Shown: positions 53,431 through 62,636 of the stretch, piece by piece
Numbering within the stretch: the stretch's first letter is position 1
Layout of the letters: each line of letters opens with the position of its first letter
NCBI GenBank assembly: GCA_041163745.1
Contig: JBEAQU010000033.1
Location: 91,280 to 155,279, forward strand
Length of the DNA: 64,000 nt
Direction: 5' to 3'
From: UBA6168 sp041163745
Lineage (GTDB): Bacteria > Bacteroidota > Bacteroidia > Chitinophagales > Saprospiraceae
Notes under the pieces: model-generated
What the model was told of the DNA's origin: nothing
Database searches by the model: none
What the model saw: only the letters and a program-made list of their open reading frames with translations
Made by a program: the position numbers and the translations under genes

Positions 53431-54276
53431 TCACACCGTGTCCATGAAGGTCCGCTCCATCCTGTTGAAGGTCACAACTCCCAGGAACAACAGGACGACG
53501 GTGAAGGCGGCCGAATATGCCAGGTAGGCCCACTCGAATGTACCGGTTCCGATGAAGCCGTACTTGAAAGTCTCGATGACGGAAGTCAAAGGATTCAACA
53601 GACTGAGCAGACGGTATTCCCGCGGCACTTCTGACAAGGGATAAATCACCGGTGTGGCATACATGAAAAGCTGGATGCCAAACTGGACGAGAAACACCAA
53701 GTCCCGGTATTTCGTGGTGATGGCGGTGATCAACAGACCGAACCCCAAGCCCAGACCGGCCAGCAACAGAATCAGCACCGGAAAAAGCAGGGCATGGGCA
53801 TTGGGCGCGATGGGCGCTCCTTTCCAAACGAAATACAGGTAGATCAAGAGGAATAGCAGTGTCTGTATCCCGTACTTCACCAGGTTGAACAAGACGGTCG
53901 CGATCGGCATGACCAAGCGGGAGAAGTAGACCTTCCCGAACAGCTGCTGGTTGTCCCGGAAGGTGGTGGACGTCTTGTTCAGCGAGTCGGCGAAGTAGTT
54001 CCAGTTGGTGATGCCGGCGAGGTAGAACAACATGGGCGGGATGTTGTCGGTCGGGATTCCCGCCATGTTTCCGAAGACGACCGTGAAGATGATGGTGGTC
54101 AGCAAGGGCTGGATGAAAAACCAGAGGGATCCCAGTACGGTCTGCTTGTACAACTGGGCGAAATCCCGCTTGACGAACAGGAACATCAGGTCCCGATATT
54201 GCCATATTTCCCCCAGCTTGAGGTCTAGCAACCTCGCCTGCGGTGTGATGATTGAATCCCAATGTTGTGATTTCAT
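53431..54276 (-). CDS. wzm: Polysaccharide ABC exporter permease (Wzm/TagG-like)
   Basis: 281 residues with about six membrane helices in the ABC-2 pattern. The start has DLKLGEIWQYRDLMFLFVKRDF, the amphipathic interface helix and coupling region of Wzm/TagG. It carries undecaprenyl-linked glycan across the inner membrane, powered by the Wzt-like ATPase. Preceded by a 239-base gap after the wzc-like gene. Confidence 0.93.
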   Translation of the reverse strand: MKSQHWDSIITPQARLLDLKLGEIWQYRDLMFLFVKRDFAQLYKQTVLGSLWFFIQPLLTTIIFTVVFGNMAGIPTDNIPPMLFYLAGITNWNYFADSLNKTSTTFRDNQQLFGKVYFSRLVMPIATVLFNLVKYGIQTLLFLLIYLYFVWKGAPIAPNAHALLFPVLILLLAGLGLGFGLLITAITTKYRDLVFLVQFGIQLFMYATPVIYPLSEVPREYRLLSLLNPLTSVIETFKYGFIGTGTFEWAYLAYSAAFTVVLLFLGVVTFNRMERTFMDTV

Positions 54277-54515
54277 CCTGACAGTTTTTTTATCCAGGCC
54301 AAAGAAAGCGGTCGGGCTTTGGCGCCGACAGCCGCGAGATTTGAGCGTACGCCGAAAGGATTTCTAAAGGATATGCCGCCAGCTCACGAACCCACCACGC
54401 AGCTGTAAACCGGTCGGAAAGCGGATGCCCCCCCTGCCCCGGACAGAACCGGCTGCGGAAAGGAACGCGACAGGCTTTCGGATACCTTCCGGACTGAAGG
54501 CAGCCTGCGACGAGT

Positions 54516-56774
54516 CTAATAATAATAGCCGTATTTCTTCGGCATCTTGACCCCGTTGAGGACGATGACGGGGGAGGTCAGTTTGTCCTCCATGCCCATG
54601 TGCTCGATTTCCTGCAGCTCTTGCTTCTTGGTCTTCCCGGAGCGCACGACGAAAATTGAAACGGCGGTGAGTGATTTCAACAGGTAAGCATCGGTGACCA
54701 GTCCGATGGGGGGCGTATCGATGACGATGTAATCGAAACGCTGCTTGAGTGCATTTACCAGTTCCTTCATCCGTTGGCCCATGATCAGCTCCGCCGGGTT
54801 CGGCGGAACCGGACCCGCACTGATGACGAACAAATTGTCGAACTTATCCACCGGCTGCAGGATCTCGTCCAGCTTTTTCTCCCCCACCAGATAGTTGGTC
54901 ACACCTGCATGCTGCTCTTTCGTATTGTTCAACAGGAATTCGGCCAGCTTGGGCTTCCGTAGGTCCAGTTCGACCAGCACCGTCCGCTTGTTCGTCATCG
55001 CCAGAATCGCCCCCAGGTTGCCGGAAATGAATGTCTTGCCGTCTCCGCTGTTTTGGGAGGTGACCAAGATCACCTTCTCCTGCTTGTCAGCCGTTATGAA
55101 GTCCAGGCTGGTCCTGATCAGACGAAACATCTCCGCAATGTTGGACCGGCTGTTGCTGGATATGAGCTTGCCACGCTCACGCTTCGCATACGCCACATCC
55201 CCGAGGTATGGCAGGCTGGTCAAGGCCTTGACATCGGCACGGGTGGAGATTTTGTCATTGAGCTTTTGCACCAGGAATATGGTTCCGGTGGGGATGGCCA
55301 TCGCCAGGACAAACGCCAACATGTAGGTTTGCGTCTTGTTCGGGGAAACGGGCCTGCCACTGGATATCGGGGAATCCAGAATACGGGTGGATTCCACTGT
55401 GGTAGCCAGGCCGATGGCCGTCTCCTCTCTTTTCTGGAGCATATACAGTACCAGTTCGTCCTTCACCCCGATCTTCCGCTTGATGTCCGTCAGCTGCTGG
55501 TCCACAAACGGCAGACTCCGTACCTTTTGCTGGATCGGTGCGGCTTGTGCACGAAGTTCCGTCTCCCGGTTATCCAGATCCTCCAAAGCGAGATTCACCC
55601 CCTGCAGGACGGTGTTTCGCAGGTTGTTGAGCCGGATTTCGATCTGCTTCGCCGCAGGGTGCTCCGTCGTGGCCGTCCGCAACAGGTTCTCGCGCTCCGC
55701 AATTATCTTGTTATAATCAGACAGGAATCCGTTCAGGGAAATGGCTCCCAGATCTCCGAAGCTGGGAACGAACTGATACTTGTTGGTCAGGTCGCTCAGG
55801 AAGGAACGCAAATTCTGCAGGGAAGTGCGCAAGTTCCTTATCTGCTCCACACTCTCTTCTGTAGAGCTCAATTTGTTGAGGTATCGCTGCGCACTCGAGC
55901 CGATGTCCGTCGGAACCTCCGTATTGGTCTTGAAGGACGCCTGGTTCGATTCCACCTGGAACAATTCCGAACTGAGGTAGCTGAGCCGCTCGTCGATGAA
56001 CCGGAGCGAATGTTCCGCCACCCGGTTCTTCTCTTCCTGCACCTGCAGGTTGTAAACCTCCACCAGCTTGTAGATGATGTCCATCGACTTCTGCGGGACG
56101 GCATCGACCAAACCCACGGAAAGGACGTTCGACTGGGCCTGCTTCTGAAAGGTGACCCTGCCCGAATAGCCGGCGGCCACCCCGATGGTGTTCGCGAAGT
56201 ATATGATGATGGGGGAACCCAACGAAGGGCTGTTCATTTTCCTTTCCAGGGTTATGGTCACGCCGTAGTAGGGAAAGGGGACCCCGTACTCATAGGATTC
56301 CACTTCCGTCTCTCCGTCCAGGATGGCGAACTTGCGACGGCTGAGCTCCTTGATCCGGAGCGTGATTCCGCTTGCGTTCTGCTTGGGAACGGCGGAGATA
56401 ACACTGACCGGGGACTGGTTGTACAACTCCTTGTTCCTAAAGCGCCCTTCCTGAAGATATATGATGTCGAGACGAAGGGAATCCACCACCTTTTCCATCA
56501 GGTTGCGCGATTTCAGCACCTGTATCTGCCTGTCCAGGTTCCCCTTGTTCCGGAATGGCAGCCCTTGTATGATCGCCTCCTCCGGCAGGGATCCGCCGTT
56601 GTTCTTGTCCTCCTCCACAATGATGCTGCCCCCCACGAAATACATGGGTGTTTTGGTCACCAGCGAATACCAGGCTCCTGCACCGGCCAGCATCAGGCAC
56701 AATATGTACCAATACCAATAGCCTAAGGCTTTTTTGAAAATGCTCGTGACACCCTGTTCATATCTGATGCTCAT
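54516..56774 (-). CDS. wzc: Wzc-like tyrosine autokinase / polysaccharide co-polymerase
   Basis: 752 residues. N-terminal Wzz-type domain with one helix at about 20-36 and a second near 480-500, a coiled-coil periplasmic part between, then a cytoplasmic BY-kinase: Walker A in VTSQNSGDGKTF (about 567-578), A' in VLVELDLRKP, and Walker B-like DYIVIDTPP. The C-terminus ends in a short tyrosine cluster (KYGYYY), the autophosphorylation tail. It controls chain length and export together with the Wza-like lipoprotein encoded 89 bases upstream and is the target of the phosphatase encoded first in the operon. Confidence 0.96.
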   Translation of the reverse strand: MSIRYEQGVTSIFKKALGYWYWYILCLMLAGAGAWYSLVTKTPMYFVGGSIIVEEDKNNGGSLPEEAIIQGLPFRNKGNLDRQIQVLKSRNLMEKVVDSLRLDIIYLQEGRFRNKELYNQSPVSVISAVPKQNASGITLRIKELSRRKFAILDGETEVESYEYGVPFPYYGVTITLERKMNSPSLGSPIIIYFANTIGVAAGYSGRVTFQKQAQSNVLSVGLVDAVPQKSMDIIYKLVEVYNLQVQEEKNRVAEHSLRFIDERLSYLSSELFQVESNQASFKTNTEVPTDIGSSAQRYLNKLSSTEESVEQIRNLRTSLQNLRSFLSDLTNKYQFVPSFGDLGAISLNGFLSDYNKIIAERENLLRTATTEHPAAKQIEIRLNNLRNTVLQGVNLALEDLDNRETELRAQAAPIQQKVRSLPFVDQQLTDIKRKIGVKDELVLYMLQKREETAIGLATTVESTRILDSPISSGRPVSPNKTQTYMLAFVLAMAIPTGTIFLVQKLNDKISTRADVKALTSLPYLGDVAYAKRERGKLISSNSRSNIAEMFRLIRTSLDFITADKQEKVILVTSQNSGDGKTFISGNLGAILAMTNKRTVLVELDLRKPKLAEFLLNNTKEQHAGVTNYLVGEKKLDEILQPVDKFDNLFVISAGPVPPNPAELIMGQRMKELVNALKQRFDYIVIDTPPIGLVTDAYLLKSLTAVSIFVVRSGKTKKQELQEIEHMGMEDKLTSPVIVLNGVKMPKKYGYYY

Positions 56775-56863
56775 GGTAACCGATTTTCATAATGTGATAG
56801 TTTTCTCTTGGGCGCGACCACAATCTTTGGAAATTCGAAGTGTTTTGCCTGTACAAACAGACA

Positions 56864-57676
56864 TTACCTTGTGAACAGTGCAATTAGGGCGAATATGGTG
56901 GAGGAAAATGATATCACGATGCTGCCGACGGAGGAAATCCTCGTCAGGGGATCCCTCACCGCCGCCTTCTTCTCTTTCATCGGCTTGATATAGATGATGT
57001 CGTTCTGCGTCAGGTAGAACCATTCCGACTCGAACGCCAGGTTCGAAGTCAGGTCCACTTTACCGAATTCGCGAACCTTGTCGCGTTCCCGTATGACCAT
57101 GATGTCCGCGCGGTCCGCCAGGTCGTTCAGGTCACCCGCCATCGCCAAGGCTTCCAAGATGGTGAAATGCTCATCCGAAAAGGTATAAAGCCCAGGTCTG
57201 CGCACCTCCCCAATGACGCTGACATGCATGTTCAGGAAGCGAACCTCGACGATCGGATCGCGAAGGTATTTCAACAACTGATTCTGTATCTGTATCTTGG
57301 CGTCCTCCCTCGTCAATCCCATGACACTGATTTTCCCCAATACCGGAAACTCAATGTATCCGTCCTCATCCACCAGATATCCCTGCCCGGCCGCCGGCCC
57401 CGTTCCAGGAGCACCTGTTTCGCCTCCCCCCGCGGGGGCGGCCCGGGTAGCTGCCGTGTTGTTGAAGGCTCGGGCGGCTTCCGGGTCGAAAACAGACACG
57501 GACACGGACAGGATGTCGTCCGGCTGTATCTTTATTTTCAAGGGATCCGGAATATACTGGGCCTGGAAATACTCTATGGGCTTGTCGGAACTGAAATTGA
57601 CCAGCCTGGAATACGGGATGGAGCATCCCTGCATCAACAGCAGGCCCAATGTCAACATGAGGAAAGACCTGAACAT
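56864..57676 (-). CDS. wza: Wza-like polysaccharide export lipoprotein
   Basis: 270 residues from the ATG at 57676 (MFRSFLMLTLGLLL); a lipobox LMQGCS puts the lipid anchor on Cys18. The Poly_export domain has IQPDDILSVSVSVF, then SLBB domains around GYIEFPVLGKISVMGLT and VSVIGEVRRPGLYTF. A Bacteroidetes feature is the C-terminal hydrophobic segment (SIVISFSSTIFALIALF), which replaces the outer-membrane helix of E. coli Wza. A short alanine/glycine-rich insertion (about residues 74-97) interrupts the first domain. Forms the outer-membrane channel for the glycan. Confidence 0.93.
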   Translation of the reverse strand: MFRSFLMLTLGLLLMQGCSIPYSRLVNFSSDKPIEYFQAQYIPDPLKIKIQPDDILSVSVSVFDPEAARAFNNTAATRAAPAGGGETGAPGTGPAAGQGYLVDEDGYIEFPVLGKISVMGLTREDAKIQIQNQLLKYLRDPIVEVRFLNMHVSVIGEVRRPGLYTFSDEHFTILEALAMAGDLNDLADRADIMVIRERDKVREFGKVDLTSNLAFESEWFYLTQNDIIYIKPMKEKKAAVRDPLTRISSVGSIVISFSSTIFALIALFTR

Positions 57677-57821
57677 CTTGTTTGAATCGGTGGCGGTGTT
57701 TTTCACTGGCCTTGGGTTGGTTTCGTAATTGTTTTCGGAATTGCTGCACGTTCGGTGACGGCTTCGATTTCTCATCCTCGCTGGACTCCACCTAATCAAA
57801 GATACAGCTTATCGGCTTAAT

Positions 57822-58889
57822 TCAGACGCTTCCGGATGTTTCCAACGGGACATCCCGCCGGATCCGCTGCGTTCTCCCGTGCAAATGGATGGCGACATAG
57901 GGTGCGAAGGCCAGCAGTGGCAACAGGATGGCCGATACCGTGGGCCGTATTTCGGGCGCCAGGAACAGACCCGTCGCAATGACCGCCAGGTGCCAGCCGT
58001 AAAGCAGCAGACTGGCGCCCCGGTGCCCGAACCCCAGCGCGCACACCAGGTGATGTATGTGCGTTCGGTCCCCCCGGAAAGGCGAATATCCACGCTTTAT
58101 CCGCCACAGGACGACCTTTGCCATGTCCCCCAGCGGCAATAACAACGGGAAGAGGGGAAGCAGAAATTCGGATGCCTTGCTGCCGACGGCTGTCCCCGAT
58201 CCCAGCATCCGGATGGCCAGGAAAGAGAACAAAAACCCGATGAAGGTCGACCCGTTGTCTCCCATGAAAATCTTCGCCCTACCGAAATTGAAAACCAAGA
58301 AGCCAAGGGCACTGCCCGCCAGGCCAAACGCTGCCATCGATTCCGTCTCCATACCGGCCCGATGAAACATCCAGCCGAAAGCCAGCGCACTGATGACGGA
58401 AAGGCCGCCGACCAATCCGTTGATGCCGTCCATGAAGTTGAATGCGTTGATGACGCCCACCGTCAGACCAACCGTCACCATCATGCCCGCCCATGCGGGC
58501 ATGGTCAGCCCGAGCCCCGGAATCTCCGCTATACGGACCCCGGACCATGCCAACAAAAGGGCGATACCCACTTGGTACAACAGCCGGCGCAGCGCCGGAA
58601 TCCCCACCAGGTCATCCTTGATGCCGATCAGGAACAACAACAGGGAACCCGACAACAGGAACTGATACTCCCGCGGCAAACTGTCCGACAAGAAAGCCAG
58701 CAACACGACCCAACATCCGGTGAAAATACCGACCCCTCCCAACGGGCTCACGCGCTCGACGTGCACCTTGAGGTGGTTGTTTAGGTCGTATATGTTCAGC
58801 TTTCCAGCCAAACGAATTACCGCCGCCGTCAATACCGCAGACAGCAGGAAAGCAAACCCTACGGTCATTATTATTGGTATCATGCCCAT
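57822..58889 (-). CDS. Undecaprenyl-phosphate sugar-1-phosphate transferase (WecA/MraY family)
   Basis: 355 residues, about ten membrane segments. Catalytic motifs: GIKDDLVG (the Asp pair), NAFNFMDGINGL, FMGDNGSTFIGF, and the cytoplasmic RTHIHHLVCALG with the histidine motif. It links the first sugar phosphate (often HexNAc-1-P) to undecaprenyl phosphate and so starts repeat synthesis. Encoded 19 bases after the phosphatase gene and 145 before the wza-like gene. Confidence 0.94.
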   Translation of the reverse strand: MGMIPIIMTVGFAFLLSAVLTAAVIRLAGKLNIYDLNNHLKVHVERVSPLGGVGIFTGCWVVLLAFLSDSLPREYQFLLSGSLLLFLIGIKDDLVGIPALRRLLYQVGIALLLAWSGVRIAEIPGLGLTMPAWAGMMVTVGLTVGVINAFNFMDGINGLVGGLSVISALAFGWMFHRAGMETESMAAFGLAGSALGFLVFNFGRAKIFMGDNGSTFIGFLFSFLAIRMLGSGTAVGSKASEFLLPLFPLLLPLGDMAKVVLWRIKRGYSPFRGDRTHIHHLVCALGFGHRGASLLLYGWHLAVIATGLFLAPEIRPTVSAILLPLLAFAPYVAIHLHGRTQRIRRDVPLETSGSV

Positions 58890-58908
58890 TTCAGCACTTT
58901 TTCCGACT

Positions 58909-59673
58909 TCAAGTTAACAACTCGTTGCGAAGCGGAGAGTCCCGCAGCCGCTGTAGCAGTTTAGGATGCGTTTCCGCCAAGGAACGAATCAGTTCCAACT
59001 GCCGGGCGTTGTGAAGATCCGTCCCGACCAGGTCGATCATACCTTTCTTCCAGAGCGTGTTGGCCAACGCTTTCACCTCCTTACCGTAGTAACCTGTCAT
59101 GGACAACAGGTTCAGCTGAAACAGACAGCCGAACTCCTTGAGCTTCTCGAAGGCTTTCGGCGACCGCAGCCCCACATAGCGCTCCGGATGCGCCAGGATC
59201 GGTTGATATCCCTTGATTCGCAATTGGAAGAGAATGTCCAACAGGTTGGGAGGCGGTGAGATCATGGATATCTCCACCAACAGGAAATTATCGTGCACGG
59301 TGAGCAGGTCTCCAGCCGACAAATCCTGCCGGATGAACTCGGTATCCAGATAATATTCCGCCCCCATCCGCAAACTGATGTCCAAACCCTCCCGTCGGAC
59401 TGCGGTCTGCAACCGGCCGAACGCCTCGGTAAGTACCTGCGGCGTGTTGGGGAAATACTCCGGTCGGATATGGGGCGTGGTGATGACCTTGCGATAACCC
59501 AGCGATGCCAGCCCACGCAACAAGGAAATGCTCTCCTCCTCGTCCGACGATCCGTCGTCCACACCGGGCACCAAATGTGAATGCATATCCACACCGAGGA
59601 AGGATAAATCCGTCCGTTGTGCCTCCTTTCTCCCGGTACCGAAAAGGAAAGGCAGCTTGATTCCTCTTATCAC
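58909..59673 (-). CDS. CpsB/YwqE-like tyrosine-protein phosphatase
   Basis: 254 residues, PHP-type metal-dependent phosphatase. Metal ligands: His31 and His33 in DMHSHLVPGVDDGS, TTPHIRPE, the glutamate in LLVEISMISPP, ILAHPERY and the Asp-x-His in LVGTDLHN. It removes phosphate from the tyrosine tail of the Wzc-like kinase encoded downstream. As first gene of the locus it is preceded by a leader of at least 230 bases. Confidence 0.94.
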   Translation of the reverse strand: MIRGIKLPFLFGTGRKEAQRTDLSFLGVDMHSHLVPGVDDGSSDEEESISLLRGLASLGYRKVITTPHIRPEYFPNTPQVLTEAFGRLQTAVRREGLDISLRMGAEYYLDTEFIRQDLSAGDLLTVHDNFLLVEISMISPPPNLLDILFQLRIKGYQPILAHPERYVGLRSPKAFEKLKEFGCLFQLNLLSMTGYYGKEVKALANTLWKKGMIDLVGTDLHNARQLELIRSLAETHPKLLQRLRDSPLRNELLT

Positions 59674-59911
59674 TGGTCAGAGCAGTTTGTCCTTGCAGGT
59701 GACCCCATCTCCGACCAGGGCATAGCTTCGCTGTTGATAAGTCGAAAACTTACCTTTCGCGCACGACATGCCCGCCGGATGTTGCACACAGACATCGACC
59801 GGTCGGATTCTTGCTGTTGGAGATTCGGATGAAGCACCTGTTCAGTTGATTTGGCAGATCTTATTGGCTGAAAACAACCCTCGGACCGCCAGACTCGTTA
59901 TATCATCATAA

Positions 59912-59919
59912 CAAATTTA
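59912..59919 (-). promoter_or_regulatory. Candidate -7 element (TAAATTTG), proximal, for the polysaccharide operon
   Basis: TAAATTTG on the minus strand matches TAnnTTTG; the -33 region has no good TTTG at the usual spacing. Start would fall near 59905, about 230 bases before the first gene. Confidence 0.38.
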
Positions 59920-60125
59920 GGATTATTCAATCACATGGGGCTCAACAGCCTCCAATAAAGAACCAGCATTGAAATTAGCTTCTCAAAGCAGCGGTGGGGG
60001 AGCAGTTAATCAAGAGCAGATGGCCGTGAGGCCTGTCGTCAACCCTGTGGCTTCCGGGCGTGACCCCGGACGGATGGGTAGTAGGATTGGCTTATCCGGA
60101 TGGATGTGTTTGTTTACAGGAGCGG

Positions 60126-60156
60126 CAAAACTAATAAACATTTACCAAAGTTTCAA
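60126..60156 (-). promoter_or_regulatory. Candidate promoter, distal, for the polysaccharide operon
   Basis: TAGTTTTG (60126-60133, minus strand) with a TTG at the -33 position 20 bases upstream: the best spaced of the promoter candidates in the window. It predicts a leader of about 445 bases. Confidence 0.45.
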
Positions 60157-60212
60157 CCGTACACCACTTCCATCGATTGCTTACGGATATAGAAAATAAC
60201 GTGCCGTAATTG

Positions 60213-60238
60213 AGCCACGCTGAATTTTAAGCGTGGTT
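60213..60238 (-). terminator. Hairpin downstream of the lptG-type gene, weak terminator candidate
   Basis: Stem CCACGCT/AGCGTGG extended by two weaker pairs, loop of eight bases, about 60 bases after the stop at 60299. No T-run follows on the minus strand, so its termination role is uncertain. Confidence 0.35.
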
Positions 60239-60298
60239 AGCCGCCGGCGACCCGACGAATTCCCGGTCCGGCTCCTTCGGACATCTTTTGCAAACCGG

Positions 60299-61390
60299 CT
60301 ATTTCTGAGCCTTCACCGTCAACCAACCCGCCAGTACGGAAAAAATGAGGTTGGGCAACCATACTCCCCAGAAGGCGGACAAGGCCTCTCCGTTGGCGAA
60401 CGTCATGGAAAACTTGGACAAAAATATGAAGACGGCTCCCAACACCACCCCGATGGCCAGGTGAAGACCCAACCCGCCGCGTACCTTCCTGGAGGCTACC
60501 GCCACGCCAATCAATGTCACCACCAATATCATGTAGGGATCGGCGCTGCGCCGGTGCAGCTCTATCTCGTATACCTTGGTGTTGCCAACCCCCCGCAGCT
60601 GCTCTTCCTCAATGAATCGTTGCAGCCGGTGGGAAGGAATCATCTCTTTGGTAGCGTCGTACCGCACGAAATCCTCCGGCACCAGATTCAGCACCGTATC
60701 AAGCCGGGCATTCCTGCCCACCCGGATGGTTTCCTCCTCACCCTGGAACTTGTGCTCCTCGAAGTTGTGCAACTTCCATTTGTTCGGACGCCCCTGCCAA
60801 CGGATCTCCTCCGCCTCCAGAAAGGATAGCAGCCGGCTCCCCTCGAAATGCTCCAACCGAAAGTTCCGCCCGAACGAATCCCGCTTGAAGTAATCCCGCA
60901 GGTAGACTTTCTCGCCGGGTGCTGTGAACATATGCACATCCCTGGTATTCCCCTTCTCGCTCTCCTTCATGATGTAACTGTGGAAGAAATCAAGCCGTGG
61001 CTTGTTGCTCATCGGTATCAGGTAGTGGTTCATCACCAAATGTGCCAAGGCTATCATGCCCGCCGACAGGAAATAAGGACGCAGGAAACGCCGGTAACTC
61101 ACCCCCGCATTCAATATGGCTATGATCTCCGCATTGTACGCCAGCCGGGAAGTGAAGAATATGACCGTGATAAGCACAAACAATGGCCATAGCAACCCGT
61201 TGATGAAGACAATGAAATTCAAATAGTAGGCAGTTATCACCTGCCGCGGCGACAACTGCTCATCTATGAACTCCTCCACGTTCTGACTGAAATCTATGAT
61301 GACCGCAATCATCGAGAAAAGCAACATCACGAACAGGAAGGTCGCCAGGAACTTCCGCATGATGTAACGGTCCAGTATGCTGATTTTCAT
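60299..61390 (-). CDS. LptF/LptG-family permease (YjgP/YjgQ)
   Basis: 363 residues from the ATG at 61390 (MKISILDRYIMRKF), the family start; two codons upstream another ATG (61396) is possible. Six membrane helices: three in the first ~120 residues (ATFLFVMLLFSMIAV, NGLLWPLFVLITVIFF), a periplasmic beta domain in the middle (FTAPGEKVYLRDYFKRDSFG), and three at the end. It forms the inner-membrane part of the LPS transport machine LptB2FG. Follows tgt by 50 bases, an arrangement common in Bacteroidetes. Whether it is LptF or LptG cannot be decided here. Confidence 0.9.
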   Translation of the reverse strand: MKISILDRYIMRKFLATFLFVMLLFSMIAVIIDFSQNVEEFIDEQLSPRQVITAYYLNFIVFINGLLWPLFVLITVIFFTSRLAYNAEIIAILNAGVSYRRFLRPYFLSAGMIALAHLVMNHYLIPMSNKPRLDFFHSYIMKESEKGNTRDVHMFTAPGEKVYLRDYFKRDSFGRNFRLEHFEGSRLLSFLEAEEIRWQGRPNKWKLHNFEEHKFQGEEETIRVGRNARLDTVLNLVPEDFVRYDATKEMIPSHRLQRFIEEEQLRGVGNTKVYEIELHRRSADPYMILVVTLIGVAVASRKVRGGLGLHLAIGVVLGAVFIFLSKFSMTFANGEALSAFWGVWLPNLIFSVLAGWLTVKAQK

Positions 61391-61439
61391 TCGCATGTGC
61401 CCGTGCTCATTGTTTCCGGCCCCGGGTGCTCCCAACCGG

Positions 61440-62570
61440 TCAAAGCCGCTGCCGCAGCCGGACCACCATGCCGGCCTTCCATTCCGCAAAATCCCCTGCC
61501 AGAATATGCGCCCGGGCAGCGTCCACCAACCACATGAAAAAAGACAGGTTGTGCAGGGAGGCGATCTGCGCCCCCAGGTATTCCCCTGTATGGATCAGAT
61601 GCCGCAGATACGCCTTCGAATGTGTTCGGCTGGTCCCGCAGGGACTCGTTCCGTCTATAGGGCTGAAGTCACAACGCCATTTCGCATTCCGGATGTTGAT
61701 GACCCCGTCCGCCGTGTACAACAAACCGTGCCGCGCATTGCGCGTGGGAAGGACACAGTCGAACATGTCGACCCCCAACGCGATGCACTCCAACAGGTTC
61801 ACCGGCGTCCCCACGCCCATCAGATACCGGGGCTTCTCCCGTGGCAATATCCCGCATACCAATCCGGTCATGGCGTACAACTCCTCCTCCGGCTCCCCGA
61901 CCGACAAGCCGCCGATGGCATATCCCGGACGGTCCAGCGCCACCACCGTCTCCGCAGACTGCTCCCGCAGGTCCGCATAGGTGCTGCCCTGTACAATCGG
62001 GAACAAGGTCTGCCCGTATCCGTACCGCGCTTCCGTCGCATCGAACCGGTCACAACACCGCACCAGCCAACGGTGCGTCAATTCCATCGACCGCTTCGCA
62101 TAACCGTATTCACAGGGATAGGGCGTGCATTCGTCCAAGGCCATGATGATGTCCGCTCCTATCTCCCGCTGTATGTCGACGGCCGACTCCGGTGAAATGA
62201 AATGCCGAGACCCATCGATATGGGACTGGAAGGTAACCCCCTCCTCCCGTATCTTGCGACGGTTGCTCAGGGAATAGACTTGGTAACCGCCGCTGTCCGT
62301 CAGCATCGGCCTGTCCCATCCGATGAACCGGTGCAGGCCGCCCGCCCCCCGTATGACATCCAGACCGGGCCGCAGGTAAAGATGATAGGTGTTGCCCAAA
62401 ATGATTCGGGCATGAACCTCCTCTTCCAACTCCCGCTGATGCACTGCCCTGACCGAGCCTGCCGTTCCGACTGGCATGAAGACCGGTGTCGTAATGTCCC
62501 CATGATCGGTCCGCAGGACACCCGCCCGCGCCGATGTCCCCGTATCCGCTTGTTGTAATTCGAATTCCAA
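61440..62570 (-). CDS. tgt: tRNA-guanine transglycosylase
   Basis: 376 residues with a TTG start at 62570 (MEFELQQADTGTSARAG), aligned with the usual family start; no ATG is nearby. It exchanges guanine 34 of certain tRNAs for preQ1 in queuosine synthesis. Catalytic Asp92 (LTDSGGYQVYS) and Asp271 (DMFDCVLPTRNARHG) are present. The zinc site, normally C-x-C-x2-C plus His, reads Ser309-x-Cys311-x2-Ser314 with His340 kept. I recall other Bacteroidetes enzymes also lacking these cysteines, so this may be lineage-typical. Confidence 0.95.
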   Translation of the reverse strand: MEFELQQADTGTSARAGVLRTDHGDITTPVFMPVGTAGSVRAVHQRELEEEVHARIILGNTYHLYLRPGLDVIRGAGGLHRFIGWDRPMLTDSGGYQVYSLSNRRKIREEGVTFQSHIDGSRHFISPESAVDIQREIGADIIMALDECTPYPCEYGYAKRSMELTHRWLVRCCDRFDATEARYGYGQTLFPIVQGSTYADLREQSAETVVALDRPGYAIGGLSVGEPEEELYAMTGLVCGILPREKPRYLMGVGTPVNLLECIALGVDMFDCVLPTRNARHGLLYTADGVINIRNAKWRCDFSPIDGTSPCGTSRTHSKAYLRHLIHTGEYLGAQIASLHNLSFFMWLVDAARAHILAGDFAEWKAGMVVRLRQRL

Positions 62571-62636
62571 CCTGCCGTGTTTTTCAGACAGCCCACCGCC
62601 TCCGTGTCGGACGGCAGCGGGCCACCTGTCCGTTTG

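Larger units (their letters stand above)
59674..60212. other. Upstream region of the polysaccharide operon
   Basis: No gene supportable. It contains two TAnnTTTG matches on the minus strand (59912-59919 and 60126-60133), giving leaders of about 230 and 445 bases. No UpxY/UpxZ-type regulator gene precedes the locus, and no inverted repeats of an invertible promoter were seen. Confidence 0.45.

Noticed and set aside
55053..56726. Plus-strand open frame of 557 codons
   Set aside because: Mirror of the wzc-like gene.
59674..60212. Invertible promoter of the Bacteroides capsule type
   Set aside because: No pair of inverted repeats flanking the promoter candidates and no invertase gene nearby.
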